Below are positions 1 through 7,538 of a stretch of 21,458 nt of DNA, piece after piece. This stretch comes from Dehalococcoidia bacterium (lineage in GTDB: Bacteria > Chloroflexota > Dehalococcoidia > Dehalococcoidales > JAUWYK01). Location: positions 1-21,458 of the forward strand of contig JAUWYK010000028.1 of assembly GCA_030615865.1 (NCBI GenBank). Direction: 5' to 3'. Position numbers and translations under genes: made by a program. The notes under the pieces were generated by a model. That model had not been told where the DNA came from, searched no databases, and worked only from the letters and a program-made list of their open reading frames with translations. Within the stretch, counting starts at the first letter, position 1; the number at the start of each line of letters is the position of its first letter.

Positions 1-608
1 GCTATGTCCGAGTTAGTACTGAACTTATATAACTGGCCGGCACCACCGGTAGCCAGAATTAGGAAGCGACAGCCAAATTTCTCAATAGAGCCGGTGCGGC
101 AATCAAGGGCTTTTATCCCGTTAACCCTTCCCTTTTCCACCAAGATCTCGGTCGCTAGACAATCCTCAAGCACCTGGATTTTAGACTCACGCACCTTTTT
201 GCTCAGGGTAACTTCGATATGTTCACCGGTGGCATCACCCCCAGCGTGCAGGATACGGGACACACTATGGGCTGCCTCCATAGTGAGGGCAATCTCTCCG
301 TTAAGCGTATCAAACGGTACACCAAAATTGACCAAATCAGTGATACGGTCGGGAGCTTCATCTACTAAAATGCGCACCGCCTCTTCATCACACAGACCAT
401 CTCCAGCAGCTATGGTATCCCGAAAGTGAAGCTCAGACGAGTCACTCCCACTTATAGCGGCAGCAATACCCCCCTGGGCATACTTAGTATTACAGTCTTC
501 AATGCTACCCTTGGTTATAATGAGCACGCTCCCTTGCTCTTTAGCCAGTAGGGCAGTATAAAGCCCGGCAATACCACTACCAACTATAATATAGTCATAT
601 TGGTTCAT
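1..608 (-). CDS. nadB: L-aspartate oxidase, N-terminal part (cut by window edge)
   Basis: I translated this edge-truncated frame by hand: 202 codons from ATG at 608, with no stop before the window edge. The product should oxidise L-aspartate to iminoaspartate, the first step of de novo NAD synthesis, using fumarate as electron acceptor under anaerobic conditions. The N-terminus has the FAD dinucleotide fold (IIVGSGIAGLYTA, residues 7-19). It then shows the NTKYAQGGIAAA segment and, near residue 114, HSVSRILHAGGDATGEHIE, both typical of NadB rather than SdhA/FrdA, which carry a histidine for covalent FAD at the first site. Full-length NadB is about 530 residues, so roughly 60% is missing. The ATG overlaps the TAA of the upstream fumarase beta gene (TAATG), which suggests translational coupling. 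A generic FrdA-like flavoprotein is the main alternative. Confidence 0.88.
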   Translation of the reverse strand, partial: MNQYDYIIVGSGIAGLYTALLAKEQGSVLIITKGSIEDCNTKYAQGGIAAAISGSDSSELHFRDTIAAGDGLCDEEAVRILVDEAPDRITDLVNFGVPFDTLNGEIALTMEAAHSVSRILHAGGDATGEHIEVTLSKKVRESKIQVLEDCLATEILVEKGRVNGIKALDCRTGSIEKFGCRFLILATGGAGQLYKFSTNSDI

Positions 609-1165
609 TAGCTCTTGTCCACCCGGTATCTGGCTTTTCCCTCTTGGTAAAGGTCTCCACCATAAACATCATTTATCACTGTGACCGGGAAATCTTCTAC
701 TTCTAGGCGGCGAATTGCCTCAGCTCCAAGCTCCTCGTAGGCTATGACCTCTGATTTCTTAATCCTCTTGGAGATGAGAGCGCCAGCACCACCTATGGCA
801 GCAAAATACACCGCCCGGTATTTCTTCATGGCGTCTTTCACCGCTTGTGAGCGCATACCTTTGCCAATCATCCCTTTAAGCCCCTCAGCCATCAAGCGGG
901 GTGAGTAGCTATCCATACGCCCGCTGGTAGTAGGTCCAGCAGACCCAATTGGTTGGCCTGGCTTAGCCGGGGAGGGACCCATAAAGTATATCGTCTGCCC
1001 CCTAATATCAAATGGCAGAGGCTTTCCTTGTTCCAGAGCCTCAACCATCCTCTTGTGGGCAGCATCCCGCCCAACATACATAATGCCAGTAAGCAAGACA
1101 TTATCCCCAGCTTTAAGCTCGGTCAAAGTCTCATCAGTTAATGGCAGCATAACTTTTTTGGTCAT
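608..1165 (-). CDS. fumB: Fumarate hydratase class I, beta subunit (C-terminal domain)
   Basis: This 185-residue protein matches the stand-alone C-terminal half of the oxygen-sensitive [4Fe-4S] fumarase, which interconverts fumarate and malate. The family-typical GPTTSGRMD segment lies near residues 77-85, and GGAGALIS and the VYGGDLYQEG tail follow the usual pattern. About 185 residues is normal for split beta subunits. Its partner alpha subunit is in the same operon but four genes upstream (5227-6084) rather than adjacent. It starts 10 bases after the acyl-CoA dehydrogenase stop with only a weak purine-rich site (AGAAGAG) before the ATG, and its stop overlaps the nadB start. The symbol is for the split-type beta subunit, not E. 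coli FumB; tartrate dehydratase beta (TtdB) is a close relative that cannot be fully excluded. Confidence 0.9.
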   Translation of the reverse strand: MTKKVMLPLTDETLTELKAGDNVLLTGIMYVGRDAAHKRMVEALEQGKPLPFDIRGQTIYFMGPSPAKPGQPIGSAGPTTSGRMDSYSPRLMAEGLKGMIGKGMRSQAVKDAMKKYRAVYFAAIGGAGALISKRIKKSEVIAYEELGAEAIRRLEVEDFPVTVINDVYGGDLYQEGKARYRVDKS

Positions 1166-1175
1166 TGCTCTTCTA

Positions 1176-2348
1176 TTAGACTTTCAATCCTTTCAAAATG
1201 TCTCTGACAATAATGCTTCTCTGAAGTTCCAGAGCCAGCTCGGTGGCACTGGTGGCTAAAGCATGGCGACATAGCCTTTCCATAGGCAGTCCAGCTATAT
1301 AGGGTGGTCCGTTGAAAATGTGAGCCACTCTATCAGCAATACTATGAACCATTTGGGTGGCAAATAGCTTCACCATAGCCGCTTCACGGCGTATTGACTT
1401 ACCCCTATCTGCCTTCCAGGCAGCTTCATAAACCATAAGTCTACAGGCATGAATGCCGATAGATATATCAGCTAGTGCTGCTTCTATACTAGTTCGCCGA
1501 GAAATAAATTGCCCAAATGACTGCCAGGATTGAGCTTGCGTGGTTGATTCCTCAAGCAATCTTTGAGCTACCCCTACGCATCTAGCACCTCTTACCAGCC
1601 GCCTTGAGGGCAGCCATTTTTTACCTAAATGGAAAGCCTTCCCTTCTTCCCCCAATATACTTTTCGCTGGTACTAGACAGTGGTCAAAGACCAGAAAAAT
1701 AGCCTCTCTCGTTTGAGATTGCCATCCTGTCTTTTCTTCGCCACCGCTCACACTAAATCCGGGACTATCTTTATCCACCAAGAAGCAGGTTACCCCGTCC
1801 CTGAGCCCTTTATCACCAGTAGTGGCAAAAACAATGGCAAAATAGTCTTTGCCGGCTTTGGAAAAGGACACCTTTTTACCATTGAGAACGTAGTGCCCCT
1901 TTACCTTTTCTGCTCTCATCTCTATATTGGACAGGCGGACTCCCTTTTCTGGCTCCATTAGTGCCAGGTAGGCGCGCCTTTGCCGGTGGAGCACTGGTAG
2001 AAGGTATTTTTCCTTTTGCTCGGCATTACAATCAAAAAGAATGGGCGTAACATCACCAAAATTGAACGGGATGACCGTCTGAGCTAGCTCTTCTTCAACT
2101 AGGCAATTACCCAGGGTGCTCAGACCAACGCCGCCAAGTTCCTCGGGCACGCCTACCCCCCACAGCCCCATATCCTTAGCCATGGTGATAAGTTTTTCCT
2201 CGGTCTCCTCAGGCAGCAGCATCCGGGCATCGCTCAGGTCAGCTGCCCGCCCCAGAATGTCTCTCTCCAGGGGCTTTAACTGGTCGTTAACAAAGTTTCT
2301 TACCAGGCTCTGTACCATTTTTAGTTCTTCCGGTATCTCAAAATCCAT
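1176..2348 (-). CDS. Acyl-CoA dehydrogenase family protein (divergent)
   Basis: The 390-residue length and overall plan (N-terminal helical domain, middle beta domain, C-terminal helical domain) fit the FAD-dependent acyl-CoA dehydrogenase family, which introduces an alpha-beta double bond in an acyl-CoA. Recognisable parts are the GLWGVGVPEELGGVG segment near residue 61, the FAD-side ALMEPEKG motif (usually TEPxAGSD, here without GSD) near 129, and a C-terminal QRSIIVRDIL. Aligned by eye, the usual IYEGTSEIQR near the C-terminus becomes SATELALELQR, which keeps a glutamate at the catalytic-base position but changes its surroundings. The Arg-Asp pair before it reads CRHALATSAT. The substrate cannot be inferred. 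GGAGAGG precedes the ATG at good spacing. The ferredoxin gene 22 bases upstream may encode an electron partner, which is inference. Confidence 0.85.
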   Translation of the reverse strand: MDFEIPEELKMVQSLVRNFVNDQLKPLERDILGRAADLSDARMLLPEETEEKLITMAKDMGLWGVGVPEELGGVGLSTLGNCLVEEELAQTVIPFNFGDVTPILFDCNAEQKEKYLLPVLHRQRRAYLALMEPEKGVRLSNIEMRAEKVKGHYVLNGKKVSFSKAGKDYFAIVFATTGDKGLRDGVTCFLVDKDSPGFSVSGGEEKTGWQSQTREAIFLVFDHCLVPAKSILGEEGKAFHLGKKWLPSRRLVRGARCVGVAQRLLEESTTQAQSWQSFGQFISRRTSIEAALADISIGIHACRLMVYEAAWKADRGKSIRREAAMVKLFATQMVHSIADRVAHIFNGPPYIAGLPMERLCRHALATSATELALELQRSIIVRDILKGLKV

Positions 2349-2370
2349 TTAACGCCTCTCCCCAAATAAG

Positions 2371-2823
2371 TTAAGCTTGGCTCACGGCTTCCTCCAGGAA
2401 TAGGTCCAAATCGGGCTCATCCTCATCGCCTATTCGTTGCTCCAGGCGGGACATAACTTCTACCATGCGGCGGTTGACTACATAGTTCTTAATCGTAGTA
2501 TCTACCTGAGGACAGACCAGAATGCAAGCACCACATTGGTCGCAGTCCTCGCCAACTATACTTTCCAGTGCCATTGAAGTGCGCTGTTCTGTCTTCTGGC
2601 GGCGAGATGGCTCACGAAACAAGAAGGGACAGATATCTATGCAGTTGCCACAGCCAATACATTCCTTGTGCCCGCTAATGTCTTCAGTTATGTTTAGCGC
2701 ATGACCGGGATTAAAGCCGCTGGAGAGGAGTCGGCACCGACCTACCGGCGGGCTTCTGGTATTCAAGATTTCGTTCAAAATAGCCTCAATTTCTGCAACA
2801 TCGGTTTGAATACGCTGTGGCAT
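2371..2823 (-). CDS. Ferredoxin-like protein with two [4Fe-4S] motifs
   Basis: This 150-residue soluble protein carries two complete CxxCxxCxxxCP motifs: C55/C58/C61/C65 (CIGCGNCIDICP) and C94/C97/C100/C104 (CDQCGACILVCP). They are separated by a 28-residue linker, longer than in classical 2[4Fe-4S] ferredoxins and more like the linker ferredoxins of HdrC or SdhB-type electron-transfer subunits. About 50 residues precede the first motif, and a glutamate/aspartate-rich tail (near GDEDEPDLDLFLEE) follows the second. It lies 17 bases after the FrdA-like gene and 22 bases before the acyl-CoA dehydrogenase, so it probably shuttles electrons to or from one of these flavoproteins. A GAGGAGAGGGAT purine tract serves as the ribosome binding site. 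Confidence 0.85.
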   Translation of the reverse strand: MPQRIQTDVAEIEAILNEILNTRSPPVGRCRLLSSGFNPGHALNITEDISGHKECIGCGNCIDICPFLFREPSRRQKTEQRTSMALESIVGEDCDQCGACILVCPQVDTTIKNYVVNRRMVEVMSRLEQRIGDEDEPDLDLFLEEAVSQA

Positions 2824-2840
2824 ATCCCTCTCCTCAATAC

Positions 2841-4502
2841 CTAAGCTAATTTAACCTGACCGACAGCCAACGCCTGCCGGCTGTACTCGGGCAAGTAATC
2901 AGGCATATGTCTGGCGTAGTCGGGTAGCAACATTGGCGAGATTGGTCGCAATTCAGCTATGCCCGTCTGTTCAAGCTCCCTTTGCCATTGGCGCACATGC
3001 TTAAGCGTCAGTGAGCCTAGTTTTACCTGCTTAGCATACAGAGCGGCGGCTCTACCTGCCCTTCTGCCGAAGACAAATAAGTCCAGTGTTGAGTTACCAA
3101 TAAGCCTATTCCTACCATGCACCCCTCCCTCACATTCACCAGCGGCAAACAAACCGGGCACGGTAGTAGCTCCATCAGTATTAATCTTAATGCCCCCATT
3201 TTGGTAATGCAGGGTAGGGTAGACCAGTATCGGCTCCTTGGTTATATCAATATTGAAACGACTAAACTGGCGAACCATGGCTGGTAATTCCCGGGCTATA
3301 GTCCCTTCCCCTCGTATAATATCAATCATTGGTGAATCTAGCCACAGACCAACTTGCCCGGTTGGTATCTCTATGCCTTGGTGACGCTCTTGGCATTCTC
3401 GGATAATGGCTGCGGCTACCGCATCCCGCGGCTCCAAAGGCATGATGAATTGTTCCCCGTTAATGTTAACCAGTTGTGCCCCTAGAGTTCTTACTTTTTC
3501 GGTAACCAATTGTCCCAGAATCTGCACGGGAAAGGCGGCGCCTGTGGGATGGTATTGCATGGTATCCATAAAAATTAGCTCAGCGCCGACCCGATAAGCC
3601 AATACCAGTCCATCGCTGGTAGCCCCGTAGTGATTAGTGGTGGGAAAACCCTGAATGTGTAACCGCCCTATGCCACCGGTAGCCATGATGACGGATTTGG
3701 CTCGAACCAGGCTTAATTCATTAGTCTCTAGGTTTACCAATATGGCACCACCTATCTGCCCTTTATCATCCGTTATTAGCTCTATTGCCGGTGAGAATTC
3801 CAGATAATTTATATTCCGGTTCCTGATTTCATCACGCAGGACACGCATTTCCTCCAAGCCGGTGTAATCTCGTGCTGAGTGTAACCTCAACCTTGACGCA
3901 CCACCACCAGATAGTTCGTGCATGGTGCCATCTGGGCTCTTATCCCAGTTAACCCCCAATGTTTCCAGCCACTTAATCACTGACGGGGCATCCTTTACCA
4001 GTGCCTCTACCAATTCGGGTATATTAGCGAAGTGACCCCCACCCATCGTATCTAAGTAATGAATAGCCGGGGAATCATTGGCTCTATCGGCTGCCTGTGT
4101 TCCGGCTTGAGCGCCTACAGTATTGGCATCGCCCAGGCGTAGCTTGGTTACTAACAGGACTTTAGCCCCATTTTCTTGGGCGAGCAGTGCCGCCGATGCC
4201 CCAGCCCCGCCACAACCAATTACTAGTACATCCACGTCGTAATCAATCTTATCAAGGTCAATCTTATCCGGATTTATACGGCTATTTCCCTCCAGCAAGT
4301 CAGCCATCTCTTTGGGTGTGCGATTACCTTTGTTTGGTCCCACCAGTAGCTCACGCATACCTTCTTCGATAAAGTCTGGATGAAATTGCTGCAGCAGGGG
4401 TGTTTTTTCCTCATCGGTGATGCCGGGGAATGTCTCTTTTAGCCGCCTCTGCCTGGTAGATTCCACTCGGCGGATACTTTCTTCCATATAAGCCGGGTAC
4501 AT
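2841..4502 (-). CDS. FrdA/SdhA-like FAD-dependent flavoprotein
   Basis: This 553-residue flavoprotein belongs to the fumarate reductase/succinate dehydrogenase/APS reductase flavoprotein family. I start it at ATG 4502 because GGAGGT lies 7 bases upstream; an in-frame ATG at 4517 has no usable site. The FAD fold is at about residues 92-105 (VLVIGCGGAGASAA). Catalytic-region motifs include HPTG (H318), a TEKVR segment (R338), LHYQNGG (H432) and HGRNR (R464, R466). The position that binds FAD covalently in SdhA/FrdA (HT in HTxAAxGG) reads NTVGAQAG, so FAD is predicted to be non-covalent. About 88 residues precede the FAD fold, far more than in E. coli FrdA. The FrdB-like gene lies 20 bases upstream and a ferredoxin gene follows. 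Fumarate reduction is the likeliest role given the fumarase and malic enzyme neighbours, but a different unsaturated acid is possible. Confidence 0.88.
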   Translation of the reverse strand: MYPAYMEESIRRVESTRQRRLKETFPGITDEEKTPLLQQFHPDFIEEGMRELLVGPNKGNRTPKEMADLLEGNSRINPDKIDLDKIDYDVDVLVIGCGGAGASAALLAQENGAKVLLVTKLRLGDANTVGAQAGTQAADRANDSPAIHYLDTMGGGHFANIPELVEALVKDAPSVIKWLETLGVNWDKSPDGTMHELSGGGASRLRLHSARDYTGLEEMRVLRDEIRNRNINYLEFSPAIELITDDKGQIGGAILVNLETNELSLVRAKSVIMATGGIGRLHIQGFPTTNHYGATSDGLVLAYRVGAELIFMDTMQYHPTGAAFPVQILGQLVTEKVRTLGAQLVNINGEQFIMPLEPRDAVAAAIIRECQERHQGIEIPTGQVGLWLDSPMIDIIRGEGTIARELPAMVRQFSRFNIDITKEPILVYPTLHYQNGGIKINTDGATTVPGLFAAGECEGGVHGRNRLIGNSTLDLFVFGRRAGRAAALYAKQVKLGSLTLKHVRQWQRELEQTGIAELRPISPMLLPDYARHMPDYLPEYSRQALAVGQVKLA

Positions 4503-4522
4503 ATTAGTTACCTCCATCCCGC

Positions 4523-5212
4523 TTAGTAAGCCGGTTCTATTTCACGCTCGGTGTATCGACGGCGTAGCTTGCCTTCGCTCGTCCTTTTTAATTCTTCTAA
4601 CTCGGCATCAAATTTACCTGCCTCCATCTCGGCTATCCTATCCTCTAAGTGCTTGGAGACGGGCGCCAGATAACGACCATACAAACGCCGACATAGTAAG
4701 GCTATGTTATAGGGTACTAACCCTTGTGGACACCTGGCAGCGCACAAGCCGCACAGCACACAGTCAAAGGACTTAATAGCTACTTCACCAATATCACCTC
4801 TGAGGGCATCAGACATAAACCACATCACCTCAAGGTCTTGAGGGCAGGTTTTAGTACAGGCGTTACAACCAAAACACGTAATCAGGTCAGGATACAGAGC
4901 CAATACCTGTTCACCAGTTGCCTCTATCTCTTCCAAATCATAAACAGCCTTGGCTGCGGGGAAGAATGGTATCTGCACTAGGTACATGTCTTGTTCAACG
5001 GTTTTCTGACAGGCAAGGTCAAACCTTAGTTGAGGGTCATTTCTAAAGTTGTAAATAGTAGCACAGGCACCGCAAAATCCAGCACGGCAGCCACAGCCGC
5101 GGATCATCCTGTAGCCACAATACTCCAGTGCCGTCAGGATAGTAAGCCCTTGGGAAACCTGATAGTGCCTCCCCATAATGTAAATGTCAACCATCCGAGC
5201 CTGTTCAGCCAT
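4523..5212 (-). CDS. FrdB/SdhB-like iron-sulfur subunit ([2Fe-2S] plus two [4Fe-4S])
   Basis: The 229-residue protein has an N-terminal plant-type [2Fe-2S] domain with C42, C47, C50 and C68 (C-x4-C-x2-C-x17-C), then two full CxxCxxCxxxCP motifs at C113-C123 (CFGCNACTKTCP) and C151-C161 (CVLCGLCAARCP). Canonical SdhB/FrdB have one [4Fe-4S] and one three-cysteine [3Fe-4S] site next to the quinone. Here both look like four-cysteine sites and no membrane anchor gene is adjacent, which argues against direct quinone contact. The C-terminal 50 residues are charged and helical. GAGGT lies 7 bases before the ATG. It sits between fumarase alpha and the FrdA-like flavoprotein and almost certainly forms a complex with the latter. 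A thiol:fumarate-reductase-like (TfrB) arrangement, with the CCG part on a separate chain, is one possible model. Confidence 0.87.
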   Translation of the reverse strand: MAEQARMVDIYIMGRHYQVSQGLTILTALEYCGYRMIRGCGCRAGFCGACATIYNFRNDPQLRFDLACQKTVEQDMYLVQIPFFPAAKAVYDLEEIEATGEQVLALYPDLITCFGCNACTKTCPQDLEVMWFMSDALRGDIGEVAIKSFDCVLCGLCAARCPQGLVPYNIALLCRRLYGRYLAPVSKHLEDRIAEMEAGKFDAELEELKRTSEGKLRRRYTEREIEPAY

Positions 5213-5226
5213 TTTCTTACCTCAAT

Positions 5227-6084
5227 TTAGAGAGTTGCTTCTTTGTGCCGGGCGCTGTGGCATTGCAGGTTAACTGCTACTGGTAAGCTGGCAATATGGG
5301 CAGGGAATACCTCAGCGTGAACGGCTAGAGCGGTTGTCCTGCCGCCGTATCCCATTGGTCCAATGCCCAGGTTGTTAACTCGTTGCAAAATCTCCTTTTC
5401 TAGTTCAGCAACCTCGGCATCCGGGTTGGGCTCGCCTATCTTCCGCAACGATGCTCTCTTAGCCAGCATCAAGGCCTTTTCCGCCGTGCCCCCAATGCCC
5501 ACACCAACGATAACCGGGGGGCAGGGATTACTGCCGGCCTCATCGACAGCGTTTACCACAAAATCTATGACCCCTTGGCGACCACGTGCTGGAGACAGCA
5601 TAGCCAGGCGAGTCATATTCTCGGCACCGCCCCCTTTAGGCATAACAGTAATTTTGAGCTTATTACCAGGGACTATATCAGTGTATATAATAGCTGGTGT
5701 ATTATCTTTAGTATTTACTCGGACGGAATAAGGCTGATGCACCATAGACTTGCGCAAGTAACCCTCATCGTATCCTTGGCGTACTCCTTCATTCACCGCT
5801 GTATAAAGGTCACCACCGGTTATGTGAACCTCTTGACCTAGCTCCAGCAAGACTACGGCAGCGCCAGTATCTTGGCATAGGGGGATTTTCTCCCTGGCTG
5901 AGATTTCGGCATTTTCTAGTATCCTGTCCAGCACTTCACGCCCAACAGGCGATTCCTCATTCTCTCTTGCCTGCTTAAGGCAAGTCAGAACATCATCCGG
6001 CAGAAAGAGATTGGCTTCCTGGAAGAGATGAGACACGGTGGTGGTTACTTCTTTAGCATCGATGTCTCGCATATGTAGTTCCAC
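5227..6084 (-). CDS. fumA: Fumarate hydratase class I, alpha subunit
   Basis: The 285-residue protein matches the N-terminal, cluster-binding half of class I fumarase. The three cysteines expected to hold the catalytic [4Fe-4S] cluster are C70 (IPLCQDTGA), C188 (SNPCPPVIVG) and C275 (LQCHSARH). MPKGGGAENMTRL near residue 148 is also characteristic. It needs the beta subunit at 608-1165, which is encoded four genes away. The start shown is GTG 6084, with AGGAG six bases upstream. ATG 6072 (the fifth codon) is an alternative with a second AGGAG at a longer spacing. It lies 50 bases after malic enzyme and 14 before the FrdB-like gene. The symbol denotes the split-type alpha subunit. Tartrate dehydratase alpha is a related possibility, but malic enzyme and FrdA/B-like neighbours favour fumarase. 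Confidence 0.9.
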   Translation of the reverse strand: MELHMRDIDAKEVTTTVSHLFQEANLFLPDDVLTCLKQARENEESPVGREVLDRILENAEISAREKIPLCQDTGAAVVLLELGQEVHITGGDLYTAVNEGVRQGYDEGYLRKSMVHQPYSVRVNTKDNTPAIIYTDIVPGNKLKITVMPKGGGAENMTRLAMLSPARGRQGVIDFVVNAVDEAGSNPCPPVIVGVGIGGTAEKALMLAKRASLRKIGEPNPDAEVAELEKEILQRVNNLGIGPMGYGGRTTALAVHAEVFPAHIASLPVAVNLQCHSARHKEATL

Positions 6085-6134
6085 TCCTTTCTCCTACAGG
6101 TAGCAAGTAAACCGTAATCATTGCCTAATAAATA

Positions 6135-7490
6135 TTACCCGTCTGGCGCTGGAGGAATTAGGCCTGCCTTCATCAGGAGAGCGGTTGTCTCTCTAGACTC
6201 TTTAATCATCTTTTCTGCCTGTTTGGTTAACTCTTCGCGACTCTTTTTTTCTCGAGCTACTCCTTGCTCTATAGCCTTCATTCCTACCGCTACTGCTTCC
6301 CTGATAAAGACCTCCCATTCCCCCATGGTGGGGATGATATAATCCTCGCTGAGTCCTTGGTCCTCGGCACACTTGGCTAACTCATAAGCGGCGGCAATAC
6401 ACATCTCGTCAGTAATAGTTCTGGCTTTAACATCTAGGGTGCCGCGGAAGATACCCGGGAAACCGATGGAGTTATTTACCTGGTTGGGAAAATCTGACCT
6501 GCCTGTAGCTACAATCCTAACCCCAGCCTCTTTGGCTTCCCACGGCCAGATTTCAGGAATGGGGTTGGCACAGGTGAAGGCGATGGCATCCTTAGCCATA
6601 GTCTTCATCCACTCTGGCTTAATAGTATCTGGTCCCGATTTAGATAATGAGATACACACATCGGCTCCTTTTAGCGCCTCCGGGATGCCACCGGTTCTCT
6701 TCTCTGGGTTAGTTCTCTGGCACAGGTCCCATTTATAAGGATTCTCAACCTGCTTCTCCTCAAGGTCGGTTCTGCCGGTGTGCAGGATACCCTTACTATC
6801 GACGAAGATGGTGCTTTCTGGCTTGAAACCATCGGCAAAGAGGACCCTGGCAATGGCAACATTGGCTGCTCCTACCCCGATTAAGGTGATAGTTACCTCC
6901 TCCTTCTTTTTGCCTACTACCTTGAGGGCATTAACCAATCCAGCCAGGGTGACTGCAGATGTTCCTTGCTGGTCATCGTGCCACACCGGTATCTCCATCT
7001 CCTTCCGCAGGGTGTCAAGAATATAGAAGCACTTGGGATTGGAGATGTCTTCCAGGTTGATGCCACCAAAGGATGGCTGAAGCCACTTCACTGCCTGAAT
7101 TAGCTCATCTGGGTCTTTGGTATCAAGACATATAGGTACTGCATCCACCCCTCCCAGATACTTAAATAGAAGTGCTTTACCCTCCATTACCGGCATAGCA
7201 GCCTCGGGACCAATATCACCCAGACCGAGGACTCTGGTGCCATCCGAGACCACGGCTACTGTATTCCACTTGTTGGTGAACTCATACACCTTTTCCTTAT
7301 TTTCCTTTATTGCCTTACAGGGCTCAGCTACACCCGGTGTATACCAGATGGCGAAGTCGTTGAAGTCGCGAACCACACATTTAGGCACAGTCTGCATCTT
7401 CCCTCGATAAAATGGATGCAGCTTCATTGCCTCCTCGGCTGGTTTACGCGCTTTAGCTAGAAGTTCTTCCCTAGTTATCCTTTTTGCCAA
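6135..7490 (-). CDS. maeB: NAD(P)-dependent malic enzyme (oxaloacetate-decarboxylating malate dehydrogenase)
   Basis: This 451-residue enzyme should interconvert malate with pyruvate and CO2 using NAD(P). Visible landmarks are the YTPGVAEPC segment with catalytic Tyr50, the MEGKALLFK segment with the likely catalytic Lys105, metal ligands in NLEDI (E147/D148) and WHDDQQGTS (D172/D173), the Rossmann motif IGVGAANVA near 204-212, and [13 protein letters not shown] in the C-terminal half. It has only the malic enzyme core; the phosphotransacetylase domain of long MaeB proteins is absent. The conserved N-terminus requires a TTG start at 7490 (LHPFYRG begins at residue 24), preceded by GGGGTG. It sits 48 bases after the LUD gene and 50 before fumarase alpha, giving a malate-fumarate module. 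Cofactor specificity cannot be told from sequence. The symbol is a family-level assignment. Confidence 0.92.
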   Translation of the reverse strand: MAKRITREELLAKARKPAEEAMKLHPFYRGKMQTVPKCVVRDFNDFAIWYTPGVAEPCKAIKENKEKVYEFTNKWNTVAVVSDGTRVLGLGDIGPEAAMPVMEGKALLFKYLGGVDAVPICLDTKDPDELIQAVKWLQPSFGGINLEDISNPKCFYILDTLRKEMEIPVWHDDQQGTSAVTLAGLVNALKVVGKKKEEVTITLIGVGAANVAIARVLFADGFKPESTIFVDSKGILHTGRTDLEEKQVENPYKWDLCQRTNPEKRTGGIPEALKGADVCISLSKSGPDTIKPEWMKTMAKDAIAFTCANPIPEIWPWEAKEAGVRIVATGRSDFPNQVNNSIGFPGIFRGTLDVKARTITDEMCIAAAYELAKCAEDQGLSEDYIIPTMGEWEVFIREAVAVGMKAIEQGVAREKKSREELTKQAEKMIKESRETTALLMKAGLIPPAPDG

Positions 7491-7538
7491 AACTCACCCC
7501 TTTTGAAAATGTTTAACCAAAGTAGAGCAGCGGCTTAA

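Noticed and set aside
4..429. 141-codon plus-strand frame at the left edge
   Set aside because: It is the antisense shadow of the well-supported nadB frame.
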